A program made the position numbers and the translations under genes. A stretch of DNA of 64,000 bases from Tamlana sp. 2_MG-2023 (GTDB lineage Bacteria > Bacteroidota > Bacteroidia > Flavobacteriales > Flavobacteriaceae): contig NZ_JAUOSF010000005.1 in the NCBI RefSeq assembly GCF_030548465.1, forward strand, positions 1 to 64,000. Direction: 5' to 3'. Every line of letters begins with the position of its first letter. The stretch's first letter is position 1. The notes under the pieces were generated by a model. It ran no database searches. It was not told the DNA's origin and was given only the letters and a program-made list of their open reading frames with translations. This document shows positions 1 to 8,651 of the stretch, piece by piece.

Positions 1-291
1 TTCTACTTTTGTGCCTGCAAATATGGCGACAATACTACCAGCTTTTCCCTTTGCTTTTTTATTGGTAATTATGGTATAAAGTTCTCCTTTAGAAAGCGCT
101 GTTTCATCAATGGAAAGGTAAGAGCCGATATTCTCTGGAAAAATAAGCCATTGCTTAGCATGTGACTTTTGTTCCCAGTTTTTAAAATCACTGAGGTAGT
201 CTTTATACTGGCGTTGTAGTTTTTTACCATCTACATTATAAAACCCAGCTATAGTGTGACAATCTGAAGTTTTAGTATCTACTAATTTCTT
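1..291 (-). CDS. ISAon1-type transposase, second ORF (DDE catalytic part), partial
   Basis: This frame is open from about 291 to the window edge and has no ATG of its own. It reads through GFYNVDGKKLQRQYKDYLSD and then SIDETALSKGELYTIITNKK, where the Asp of SIDET is the likely first acidic residue of the DDE transposase core. It overlaps the end of the upstream N-terminal ORF (stop at 272-274) in a different frame, next to a T/A-rich run at about 287-297. It is therefore probably made by programmed frameshifting or coupled initiation. The rest of the protein lies outside the window. Confidence 0.7.
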
Positions 292-625
292 TTAAAAAAG
301 CAGCAAACTCGGTTGTCATTCGTGTTCCCTGTGCTACCAAATTCCAGTCTCTTTGTACAACTTGTTTTGTGTCTTTATCTAACCATCTTCGACGCTTTAC
401 ATGTAAATAAACGGTGTTTCCTCGTAATGGAAAGTCTTGAATAGTGATTTCTTTGTGAAAACCATGAGCGATAAGTATGCGCTCAGATTCTTCTTTGGGT
501 GTCACATTACGCTCTTCAAAATAAAGATGCATCACCTCTCCATTTTTTGTATGGTTAACTAAATCAAAATGATTAATTAAAAATTCTGGAAGAATAAGCT
601 TGAGTAGTTCTAAGTAATGATCCAA
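272..625 (-). CDS. ISAon1-type transposase, N-terminal region ORF
   Basis: This 117-residue protein has the signature of the N-terminal ORF of ISAon1-type transposases: a start resembling MDHYLELLKLILPEFL, a central TIQDFPLRG, then YLHVKRRRWLDKD and a C-terminal TRMTTEFAAFLKEISRY. It probably contributes DNA recognition to the transposase encoded by the overlapping downstream frame. Start and stop are both intact and the length is typical, so this copy may still be functional apart from what is cut by the window edge. Its presence marks the left border of the galactan block as a site of past insertion. Confidence 0.75.
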   Translation of the reverse strand: MDHYLELLKLILPEFLINHFDLVNHTKNGEVMHLYFEERNVTPKEESERILIAHGFHKEITIQDFPLRGNTVYLHVKRRRWLDKDTKQVVQRDWNLVAQGTRMTTEFAAFLKEISRY

Positions 626-988
626 TGTCTTTTTTAGTGCAAAGATCTAACTATTTTTAATCTTCACACACAACTTTTGGCATTGATCCCTTCAAACCGC
701 ATCGGTTTTTTTAGTGTCTCCATTTAATTGGCTACCTGTGGTGTGCTATACTCGTTTTTTGCAACTTGGTCGTGTGAACAATATGATAACATATTGAATA
801 TACGTGTGTTAAATTTCTATATCTACTCATTTTAAAATAAATCAAACGTTATGTTATTTCGGACATACGTTATGTATGTTTTCCTATTTATGATTTACTA
901 TTGCAAGACTAAGCTTGCTGAAAACTATAATGAATAAAATAGATAACATTTTAATAATCATTAGTGTCCGGTAAAAATTTATCCGGTA

Positions 989-1174
989 GTAAATTTGAGT
1001 AAACCACCCGGTCTGTCTATTTTTAGTTTTCTACAACCAAAGATTGCCTTGATTTACAAAAAACGTTGGCAAATAGAACTGCTTTTCAAACAACTAAAAC
1101 AGAACTTCCCATTAAAATATTTTCTGGGAGACAAGGAGAGTGCCATAGAGATACAAATCCTAACCATAATTTAA
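989..1174 (+). pseudogene. Decayed fragment of an IS4-type transposase C-terminus
   Basis: This frame has no start codon, but from 1046 it reads ALIYKKRWQIELLFKQLKQN and continues to a stop at 1172-1174. The YxxRWxIELLFKxLKQN motif belongs to the C-terminal catalytic segment (the Glu of the DDE triad, Y-2-R-3-E-6-K region) of IS4-type transposases. Everything upstream of the motif is missing, so this is a remnant. The preceding sequence at 962-990 (tagtgtccggtaaaa, then atccgg) may be a leftover terminal inverted repeat. The stretch 691-1287 contains no other gene that I can support. Confidence 0.65.
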
Positions 1175-1287
1175 TATACACACAAAAAAACAACTATTTA
1201 ATGGGATTTAATTATAAAATTTTGATTACAAGCTAGAAAAGTTTGTTTTCGTAAGTAACTAAACTATAATAACTAAACTTTAAAATT

Positions 1288-3981
1288 ATGACTAAAAGAC
1301 TAAAAACTTGTCTTCTGCTTTTCCATCTAGTATTTGGATTTATGCAAGCAAAAGACATTTACGTTGCCAAAAACGGAAAAAACACGAACAATGGAACATT
1401 TGGTGCCCCTTACCTAACCATTTCAAAAGCAGCTAGTATAGCAAATGCTGGTGATGTGGTAATAATAAGGGGAGGTACTTACTGGGAAACCGTAACGCCT
1501 AAAAATTCTGGAAGCCCAGGGAATCCTATCATTTTTAAAAGTTATCAAAATGAGAAAGTTATTGTTTCTGCAATGCAGTTATTAGATAATTGGACTGCCG
1601 ATGGAAATGGTATTTGGAAAACTACTGTGAATTGGGATTTGGGCCAAAGAAATTTTGTTGTTAATGGGTCTACAGTATTAGACTTAGCAAGATGGCCAAA
1701 TAACACAGATGCTAATCGTTTTAGCTTAAATTCTGTAAGAAATGAACCGCCTAACGCAAGTGCAAATAAAGCGCTCTACGGAGGAAGTCAAGATGGTGTA
1801 GATAAAAACGCTTTTTTATTGAATCCATTCATCCCTAATTGGAATTGGGCAGATGGTGGTTCTCTTTTGTTTTATGGAGATCGTCAAGGGTCTGGTTGGT
1901 CCACTTGGAAAGCAAAGATTAAAAGTAGTAGCAATGGACGGATCAATTTTGATGCGAATAAAAATGTGCCTTGGATTATGAATTTTCATCCACCGGGAGA
2001 TTATGGAGATTTTTATTTAGAAGGCATAAAGCAGGCATTAGATTACCAAAACGAATGGTATTTTAATGCTAAGACTAAAACTTTATTTGTGAAATTACCT
2101 GGGAATGCAAAACCTAAGCCATGGGCAGTTCAAATGGCTAAGAGAGAATTATGTTTTAATCTAGAAGGTAAAAATAACATTCACATCCAAAACTTAGCTA
2201 CTTTTGGGGGTTCTATCGTTATCAAAGGAAACGGAAATAAAGTTTCTGGATGTACTGTGTTTTATGGAAGTATGACAAGAGGGATTTCTCCAGGAATTAA
2301 CACAGGTGTCAACGCTATATTTATAAAAAGCAACTCTTATAACACTGTTATAGAAAGATCAGAAATTGCATATGGAGATGGTTCTGGAGTTTGGGATTCG
2401 GGAAGGAACACATTTATAAAAAACAACTACATTCACGACTTTGGATATTCAGGAATGTACGACGGGCCAGTTATGGCTCGTGGAGGAGGTTCCAACACCA
2501 AAGTATTGCAAAATAGAATAGATAAAGGAGGAAGAGATGCGTTGCAGATTACGAACCCAGGTTCTGAGGTAGCGTGGAATAATATTTCAAATAGTAATTT
2601 AATTTCAGATGATTGTGCTCTTTTGTATACTATAGGTAAGGGTTTAAATATGAAGATTCACCACAACTGGTTTCATGACGCCCAAGGTAGAGGTAAGTTG
2701 AAAAAAGCAGCAGGCATCTATTTAGATAACGATTCTGAAAATGTGCAGATTTTTCGCAATGTAGTTTGGAATGTAGAGTGGACTGCAGTACAAATAAACT
2801 GGAATGGTACAAATATTGATATTTTTAATAACACTTTTGTTAAAGCCCAAGGTGGCACTATGGGGGCTTGGCATAAACCAGGAACCCAGTTTTCTAATGT
2901 TAAAGTATGGAATAATATTACGGATAAGTATGCTGTTAACAACCAAGGAAATCAGGAAACGGAGACTACCTGGGAACCTCAGTCTAACAAACAAAATAAT
3001 TTAGTAAACAACACCTCTTTTGTGAATTTTGCTAATAACGATTTTAAGTTAAAGTCTGGAAGTGCAGCAATAGATAAAGGAAGAGTAATACAAGGCATTA
3101 CAGATGGGTTTAAAGGTAATAAACCCGATGTTGGCGCTTTTGAGTTAGGTGATAATTGGAAAGCAGGACCAAATTGGAATATTTCGGCAGGAGTAGATGG
3201 AAAATGTTATGGAATACCAGGAGAGGGCTGTACTGTGACATCCACGCCAGCTCCTCCTACGGACAATAACAACGATGTGTTTTTTATTGTAAATAGACAA
3301 ACTGGTAAAAAATTAAGAGTAGGAAACAAAACAGATGGATCTGTATTAGAAATGGTGCCAAATGAATGGAGTGGAGAACCTACAAGATGGAAAAAAGTCA
3401 ACACCAGTGATGGCTACTTTTATTTAGAGAATGTTTATAGTGCTATGTATTTTAGACCCACAGGTGATGAAGATGGAAGTACACTAATACAACGACCATC
3501 TAGCTATTCTGGTTACTATACACAATGGAAGCAAATACTAGCATCCGACGGCTATTTTTATTTACAAAATAGACAAACTGGCGATTATTTCCGTCCTTTT
3601 GGTGATGACACCTTTAGCAAAGTTATACAACGACCTACAAGTTATTCTGGTTATTATACACAATGGAAATTTGTAAATACGGCAACCGCACGTACTAGCG
3701 ATGGTTCTAAACTTTCAAATGAAGAAATTGAAGTAAAAGAAAATGCATTTTCTTTGTACCCAAATCCAGCTTCAGATCTTTTAAATATAAAAACGGGGCC
3801 AGATAGTGATTACAAAGTAAATATTTTAGACGTAAAAGGGAGGTTGGTAAAAACCTTTAGTATTCAAAAAAATACAACAAAAACCATATCCGTATCTGAT
3901 TTAAATTCGGGATTTTATATTTTGGCATACATAGCTCATTTAGACGGAAGTGTTAAGAGTAAAAAATTAATAATCAAATAA
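1288..3981 (+). CDS. Secreted right-handed beta-helix protein with beta-trefoil module and T9SS tail
   Basis: This 897-residue protein starts with a signal peptide (about 1-21). A DUF1565-type opening (IYVAKNGKNTNNGTFGAPY) leads into a long right-handed beta-helix of about 640 residues with many short N-rich turns. From about 680 to 810 there is a beta-trefoil-like region with repeated units: DGYFYL recurs, and QRPSSYSGYYTQW is followed by the near copy QRPTSYSGYYTQW. This is probably a carbohydrate-binding domain. The last 80 or so residues (YPNPASDLLNI to KKLIIK) are a type IX sorting domain, so the protein is exported to the cell surface or medium. Beta-helix proteins of this form include lyases and glycosidases, and I cannot assign a family or substrate. 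The convergent GH3 and red-algal context suggest a polysaccharide-active enzyme. Confidence 0.7.
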   Translation: MTKRLKTCLLLFHLVFGFMQAKDIYVAKNGKNTNNGTFGAPYLTISKAASIANAGDVVIIRGGTYWETVTPKNSGSPGNPIIFKSYQNEKVIVSAMQLLDNWTADGNGIWKTTVNWDLGQRNFVVNGSTVLDLARWPNNTDANRFSLNSVRNEPPNASANKALYGGSQDGVDKNAFLLNPFIPNWNWADGGSLLFYGDRQGSGWSTWKAKIKSSSNGRINFDANKNVPWIMNFHPPGDYGDFYLEGIKQALDYQNEWYFNAKTKTLFVKLPGNAKPKPWAVQMAKRELCFNLEGKNNIHIQNLATFGGSIVIKGNGNKVSGCTVFYGSMTRGISPGINTGVNAIFIKSNSYNTVIERSEIAYGDGSGVWDSGRNTFIKNNYIHDFGYSGMYDGPVMARGGGSNTKVLQNRIDKGGRDALQITNPGSEVAWNNISNSNLISDDCALLYTIGKGLNMKIHHNWFHDAQGRGKLKKAAGIYLDNDSENVQIFRNVVWNVEWTAVQINWNGTNIDIFNNTFVKAQGGTMGAWHKPGTQFSNVKVWNNITDKYAVNNQGNQETETTWEPQSNKQNNLVNNTSFVNFANNDFKLKSGSAAIDKGRVIQGITDGFKGNKPDVGAFELGDNWKAGPNWNISAGVDGKCYGIPGEGCTVTSTPAPPTDNNNDVFFIVNRQTGKKLRVGNKTDGSVLEMVPNEWSGEPTRWKKVNTSDGYFYLENVYSAMYFRPTGDEDGSTLIQRPSSYSGYYTQWKQILASDGYFYLQNRQTGDYFRPFGDDTFSKVIQRPTSYSGYYTQWKFVNTATARTSDGSKLSNEEIEVKENAFSLYPNPASDLLNIKTGPDSDYKVNILDVKGRLVKTFSIQKNTTKTISVSDLNSGFYILAYIAHLDGSVKSKKLIIK

Positions 3982-4129
3982 GATTTCTTAACATAACTTG
4001 AATTCAGGTTATAACTGTAAAAGATTTTTTTAAACCTAAATATGGATTCTTCCTCTTAGGATAAACAACAATTTTTGCAGAAACACAACTATTGCGAATA
4101 ATCCTTTTTCACACCAAAAATTTGTAATA

Positions 4130-4171
4130 AAAAAAGCCCCTTCATGTTTCTAAAACAAGAAGGGGCTTTTA
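4130..4171. terminator. Bidirectional intrinsic terminator
   Basis: AAAAAGCCCCTTC (about 4131-4143) pairs with GAAGGGGCTTTTA (4159-4171) around a 15-nt loop. The stem has A-runs on one side and T-runs on the other. It lies between the convergent beta-helix gene and the GH3 gene and can serve both strands. Confidence 0.85.
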
Positions 4172-4212
4172 TATAGATTATATTAATAAACTGAATTTTT
4201 CAGGCCACGAAA

Positions 4213-6819
4213 CTACTTCGATTTATTAACCACTTTAGTTATAATAAATGGTTCTTTATTACCTGGAGGAATAATTTTTATTGACTTGTGTTTTACTTCT
4301 CCGTTTACCGTTTTAATTTTAAGGCGTACTGGTTTTCCGTATTCTGGAGGAATAGGAATAGAAATAGGTAGTTTACGCTGATTATTTAAAATAGTATAAG
4401 TGCCAATTTCAACACCTTCCATGGAAGCAACAATTATAGCTTCTTTGCTAGCATCTTCAAAATTCAATTCTGCATCCCAGTAGCTTACATAAACTCCTGG
4501 ATCTATAAATACAATTTCATATTCTATCCAATCCAAATTCTCATCTTCATCTTCATTACTTTTATGGCTTGTAAAGGCTTCGTTTTTATATAGATAATCC
4601 CATTTTTTGCTACGATTTTCATCTTTTGCATTAAAGTAACCGCTTTTTTGACCTACTTTAATTTCCGGAATCACACCTGCTTCTACCGGAATACTTTTGC
4701 TTGCAACAATCTTCTCACTCGATTGGCCAATCAAAATTTCAAAGTCTCCTGCTTCTACTTTAAAGGTCTTGGCACTAACGTCGTAATACGAAAAGGCTTC
4801 GTAAGGCAACTTAATTGTGACCGTTTTGCTTTTCCCGGCAGGCACATGTATTCTTTTAAAACCTTTTAAAGCTTTAGTCGCTACAATGTGATTGGCTTTC
4901 GTGTCACGAACATATATTTGTACAATTTCATCACCATCCATTTCACCAACGTTTTTAACCGTAGCGGTAACCGTAATATCCTGACCATCCTTAACTTTTT
5001 TACGGTTAAGCTTCATGTTCTTAATTTCAAATTGGGTATAACTTAAACCAAAACCAAATGGGTATAAAGGCTCCTTTTCTGCATACATATAAGTACGTCC
5101 AACTTCTGGACCGTAATCATCTTTCCAAGTGGTTACATTATAGTCGTGAAAATGTGGTAAATCCTTTTCCGATTTTACCCAGCTCGTACTTAGTTTTCCT
5201 CCTGGATTTACATCTCCAAATAATACGTTGGCTAAGGCGGTTCCTTGTTCTTGTCCGTTAGGCCATGCACAAATAATTCCTGGAAGGTTTTCCTGTTCCC
5301 AACCAATAGAAGTCGATCCACTAGGCACTAATACCAAGACCACATTTTTATTTACTGCCTGAACCGCTTTAATTAACTCATGTTGTTTTCCAGGAAGTTT
5401 TAATGACGTACGATCTAGCGTTTCTGTTGCTGTAGATTCATCGTTTCCTACTACAAGAATTACTGTGTCAGATTTTTTAGCCAAAGCAACTGCCTCGTCT
5501 ATTTTTTTCTGATCATCTTTGGCTCCAGTAACCGTACAGCCTTCAGCAAAACTGACTTCACCAGAAACACTTTTTTTAATTCCCTCTAATGGCGATATTT
5601 TGCTCTTTGGATTACCAGAATAAATACCTAACCAACAACGGTTGGCAAATGGACCAATAACAGCTAGATTGTCTATGTCCTTTTTCAATGGTAGTACAGC
5701 GTCGTTTTTCAATAAAACGATAGATTGCTCGGCTGCTTTAAGCGCCAATTGCTTATGCGTATCGCATTCCAGAACACTTTCAGGAATTTTTGAATAGGGT
5801 ATAAGTGAAGGATCGTCAAAGTCGCCAGTCATAAACCGAAGTCGTAAAAGTCTTTTTACAGATACATCTAACTCTGCTTCGGTTAATAAACCTTGCTCAA
5901 TGGCAGGTTTAAGTGCCGTAACAAATGGCGCTTCTTTTGTTTTATGTCGAAAACACTCCTGGTCTACGCCAGCTTTAATAGCCATGGCAGCTGCTTCTTC
6001 CTGAGTTTTAGCAAAACGCATGCGCTTTTCTATACCTTGCACAGCAGCCCAATCGGCAATTACATAACCCTCGAATCCCCATTGCTCACGTAACACACCG
6101 TTTACTAGTTCGTTGTGTGCGGAACAAGGGACCCCGTTAACACCATTTAACCCAGTCATAATTCCTGTTGCTTCTTCATCTACAATACACGTTTTATAAG
6201 CCGGAAAGTAATATTCGTATAAGTCTACATCTCTAACCAAGGAATGACTAAACTCTCGTCGTTTATCCACATTATTAGCTACATAATGTTTTACAGTCGT
6301 TACAGTTTTTACATAGTTGGGATCGTTGCCTTGCATGCCTCGAACGTACATTCGTGCAATTTCCGACATCAAATGTGGGTCTTCACTATAACACTCTTCG
6401 TTTCGCCCCCAACGCGGATCACGCGCCATATTAACCGTTGGCGAAAACATCATCACTTCTTTTTGCCCTTTATTTTTTAAAGCTCTTGCTTCGTTTGAAA
6501 TGGCCGTAGCAACATCAAACATTAAATCTGGATTCCAAGTGGCTCCCATGGCTATATTTTGTGGAAACTGCGTACAATTCCATGCTTTTAATCCATGAAG
6601 CGCTTCGCCGTACCATTCGAAATACGGAATTCCTAAGCGCTCAATGGCTGGAATTCTAGATCCGCAATAACTAATCTTTTCTTCTAAGGTCATTTTTGAT
6701 AACAGATCATCTACGCGATCTTCAACACTGGCTTTTGGGTCCTTCCAAACTTGTCCATTCATGCTAACCATGCCAGAAACAAGTACCATGAAAGTCAAAA
6801 TAATTTTCTTCAATTTCAT
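4213..6819 (-). CDS. Glycoside hydrolase family 3 beta-glycosidase
   Basis: This 868-residue enzyme has a signal peptide (about 1-22), a GH3 N-terminal barrel, a GH3 C-terminal domain (about 380-620), a fibronectin-III-like domain (about 650-725) and an extra beta-rich domain of about 130 residues. The last is probably a sugar-binding module. The candidate nucleophile is Asp256 in GYVIADWAAV; GH3 enzymes usually read SDW here. KHYVANN and the GRNEECYSEDP segment are typical substrate-site motifs. It should act in the periplasm or at the surface on beta-linked oligosaccharides. Relatives are beta-glucosidases and beta-xylosidases, and the exact sugar cannot be read from sequence. It is transcribed alone, divergently from a membrane-bound regulator 367 bp away, which suggests dedicated control. 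Confidence 0.85.
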   Translation of the reverse strand: MKLKKIILTFMVLVSGMVSMNGQVWKDPKASVEDRVDDLLSKMTLEEKISYCGSRIPAIERLGIPYFEWYGEALHGLKAWNCTQFPQNIAMGATWNPDLMFDVATAISNEARALKNKGQKEVMMFSPTVNMARDPRWGRNEECYSEDPHLMSEIARMYVRGMQGNDPNYVKTVTTVKHYVANNVDKRREFSHSLVRDVDLYEYYFPAYKTCIVDEEATGIMTGLNGVNGVPCSAHNELVNGVLREQWGFEGYVIADWAAVQGIEKRMRFAKTQEEAAAMAIKAGVDQECFRHKTKEAPFVTALKPAIEQGLLTEAELDVSVKRLLRLRFMTGDFDDPSLIPYSKIPESVLECDTHKQLALKAAEQSIVLLKNDAVLPLKKDIDNLAVIGPFANRCWLGIYSGNPKSKISPLEGIKKSVSGEVSFAEGCTVTGAKDDQKKIDEAVALAKKSDTVILVVGNDESTATETLDRTSLKLPGKQHELIKAVQAVNKNVVLVLVPSGSTSIGWEQENLPGIICAWPNGQEQGTALANVLFGDVNPGGKLSTSWVKSEKDLPHFHDYNVTTWKDDYGPEVGRTYMYAEKEPLYPFGFGLSYTQFEIKNMKLNRKKVKDGQDITVTATVKNVGEMDGDEIVQIYVRDTKANHIVATKALKGFKRIHVPAGKSKTVTIKLPYEAFSYYDVSAKTFKVEAGDFEILIGQSSEKIVASKSIPVEAGVIPEIKVGQKSGYFNAKDENRSKKWDYLYKNEAFTSHKSNEDEDENLDWIEYEIVFIDPGVYVSYWDAELNFEDASKEAIIVASMEGVEIGTYTILNNQRKLPISIPIPPEYGKPVRLKIKTVNGEVKHKSIKIIPPGNKEPFIITKVVNKSK

Positions 6820-7186
6820 ATTTTATTTATGCTTAAAATGATTGATTAGATGTAGTTTTCCTTCTTGACTATTTATATATCCAATTAAACATGCTAGGTT
6901 ACTTAATTTGATACAAATTCAAAGCCTTTATTTAATACGCTTCAAAGGAGTTGTACATCTTGAATTCACAATATTACTTTAGATATGCTGTAAAATTCAA
7001 AAAAACGAAACATTTGCTGTGTCGAAACGGTGGTGGTCACGGTGATTTTCGATTGTTTTTAAAAATGTAACTATCTTATTTTTTGGGTTTTAATAAGTTT
7101 TATTAGAAATTACTATTTGAAACTTTCTTATTAAAAAGAAGCGTCTATAAATTTTAATACTCTCAAATAAAACCTATTTTTGAGGT
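6820..7186. promoter_or_regulatory. Divergent intergenic region between GH3 and the wHTH regulator
   Basis: This 367-bp region holds no gene. It contains an interrupted inverted repeat, TCGAAA (7022-7027) and TTTTCGA (7046-7052), flanking GGTGGTGGTCACGGTGA. The segment is notably more GC-rich than its surroundings, so it is a candidate operator for the adjacent regulator. The assignment rests on position and symmetry only. Confidence 0.35.
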
Positions 7187-8362
7187 ATGAACTCGGACGT
7201 AAACAGCCAACAAATTCAAGCAGAATTAACCAAAATTTGCCAACATAAATTATTCGTCAATTCGTCTAGCCAAATCAGGCTATTGGAATATTTAGTTGAG
7301 AAAGCAAACTCAGATGAAGATTTAAAGGAATTCACAATTGGATCGGAGCTGTATGGTATTAACTATGCCGAAGATAAATCGAATGGCACTGTTCGTTCTT
7401 ACTTTTACAAACTCCGGAAAAGGCTCGAACAGTATTATGCAGATGATGCTATAAAACACGAGATTATATTCGAAATAAAAAAAGGGCAGTACAACTTAAG
7501 TTTTAGCACTCCTAAAAACTTTTACAACCAAAAAGAACCAAACAATAATTATCTTAAAGTTCGCTATAAAACCTTGGGCTATAGTTTTGCAGGTATTTGC
7601 TTAGCATTAATAGCCTATTTTGCTTTTAATCATTTTTATAGTAAACCCATGCCGCTGTGGGAATCCTTTTTTAGTAAAGACGCAAGTAATATTATAGTAA
7701 TATCCGATCAATATATTATCACAGAGCAATTAGAAGACGGAAAGTATCACGCCGTGTTTTACGAAGACATTAATAACCATAGCGACTTTTTAGACTACGT
7801 TAAAAAACATCCTGAAAGTAGAGTGCAAGCCGTGGATTATACGGCTATGTCGAAAATGGCGCCGTATAGTATCAGCTTTTTAAGTGCATGGTTTTCAGAA
7901 AATAAAGCGTCGTACACCATTGAAATGGAAAGTAAACTTACAGCGAGTGAAGCAACAAATAACAATATACTATTTATTGGTCAGTTTAAAACCATGAATA
8001 TTTCTAAATCATTATTTTTAAAAAACAGCCAAGTTTTTAGTACCTATCATGATGGTTTTAAATATGCCGATAAGGATACTACTGTTGTTTATGACACAAA
8101 ACACGGTAAAACAGAACGCGTAGAATATGCTATGGTTTCGTCTACAACTAATAACCAAGGCAAGCAATCCTTATATTTTGTATCTAATAACGACATTGGC
8201 GTCATGGCAACCGTTAACAAGTTTACAGATTCTAAATGGCTAAAAGAATTCTATAAGCAAATCCCTAATAAATCACCTTATTTTAACGCCTTATTCAAGG
8301 TGGAAGGTTTAGAACGAACGGATATTAGTTGCGAGTTGGTACAACTGGAGGTATTGGAATAA
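7187..8362 (+). CDS. Membrane-anchored winged-helix one-component regulator
   Basis: This 391-residue protein has an N-terminal cytosolic domain (about 1-105) with the pattern LLEYLVEKAN, LKEFTIGSELYG, VRSYFYKLRKRLEQYY. That pattern resembles the winged-helix domain at the start of many bacterial one-component regulators (the LxEYTIGxxxFG...VRxxxxRLRxxLxxYY type). One hydrophobic segment follows (about residues 128-147, YSFAGICLALIAYFAFNHFY), then about 240 residues that should be periplasmic and have no family I recognise. The layout is that of ToxR/CadC-like sensors: DNA binding inside, signal sensing outside. It lies divergently from the GH3 gene and probably controls it. It ends before a strong convergent terminator. 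Confidence 0.6.
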   Translation: MNSDVNSQQIQAELTKICQHKLFVNSSSQIRLLEYLVEKANSDEDLKEFTIGSELYGINYAEDKSNGTVRSYFYKLRKRLEQYYADDAIKHEIIFEIKKGQYNLSFSTPKNFYNQKEPNNNYLKVRYKTLGYSFAGICLALIAYFAFNHFYSKPMPLWESFFSKDASNIIVISDQYIITEQLEDGKYHAVFYEDINNHSDFLDYVKKHPESRVQAVDYTAMSKMAPYSISFLSAWFSENKASYTIEMESKLTASEATNNNILFIGQFKTMNISKSLFLKNSQVFSTYHDGFKYADKDTTVVYDTKHGKTERVEYAMVSSTTNNQGKQSLYFVSNNDIGVMATVNKFTDSKWLKEFYKQIPNKSPYFNALFKVEGLERTDISCELVQLEVLE

Positions 8363-8425
8363 ACCTTAATTATTTTGGTTGAAGTAAACCTTGAAGGTTT
8401 AAAATAAAAGACTTCTATCTTTAAA

Positions 8426-8463
8426 AAAGCCCCTTCAAGCTTTTGGAGCTTGAAGGGGCTTTG
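8426..8463. terminator. Strong bidirectional intrinsic terminator
   Basis: AAAGCCCCTTCAAGC (8426-8440) pairs perfectly with GCTTGAAGGGGCTTT (8448-8462) around a 7-nt loop. It is flanked by A-runs on the left and lies between the convergent wHTH regulator and the GH86 operon. Confidence 0.9.
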
Positions 8464-8491
8464 TGGTCTGCAAAAGTTGTTCAAGTACTTA

Positions 8492-8651
8492 TACCATTTT
8501 AACTATATAATGTCGCATATAATTTGTTTCTTTTTCGCCCATATTTCAAGATAAAATAAAACCGTAGCTATGGCTATGTTTGAATTTTCTATTTCATCTG
8601 AACCCAAAATAATTCAAATTAAAAATACGACATTACACAATTAAATTGGTA
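8492..8651. repeat. MITE-like 160-bp element with terminal inverted repeats
   Basis: The element begins TACCATTTTAACTATATAAT and its other end, read on the opposite strand, begins TACCAATTTAATTGTGTAAT. Both are followed by GTCG(C/T)AT. The terminal repeats are therefore about 27 bp and imperfect. There is no coding capacity. TTA flanks both sides (8489-8491 and 8652-8654), consistent with a 3-bp target duplication. The right-hand TTA is the complement of the TAA stop codon of the GH86 gene, so the element sits exactly at the end of that gene. It looks like a non-autonomous transposable element. The parent transposase is not in the window. Confidence 0.6.

Larger units (their letters stand above)
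1..690 (-). mobile_element. Terminal part of an ISAon1-type insertion sequence
   Basis: The two minus-strand reading frames here match the two-part transposase layout of ISAon1-type elements common in Bacteroidota. The element runs off the left edge of the window. Its right end is placed near 690 because the sequence just upstream of the first ORF (about 655-690) is non-coding and ends in a possible terminal repeat, ggcattgatccc. The other end is outside the window, so the inverted repeat cannot be verified and this boundary is a guess. A small hairpin (aaaccg/cggttt) sits just beyond, at about 694-706. Confidence 0.6.
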
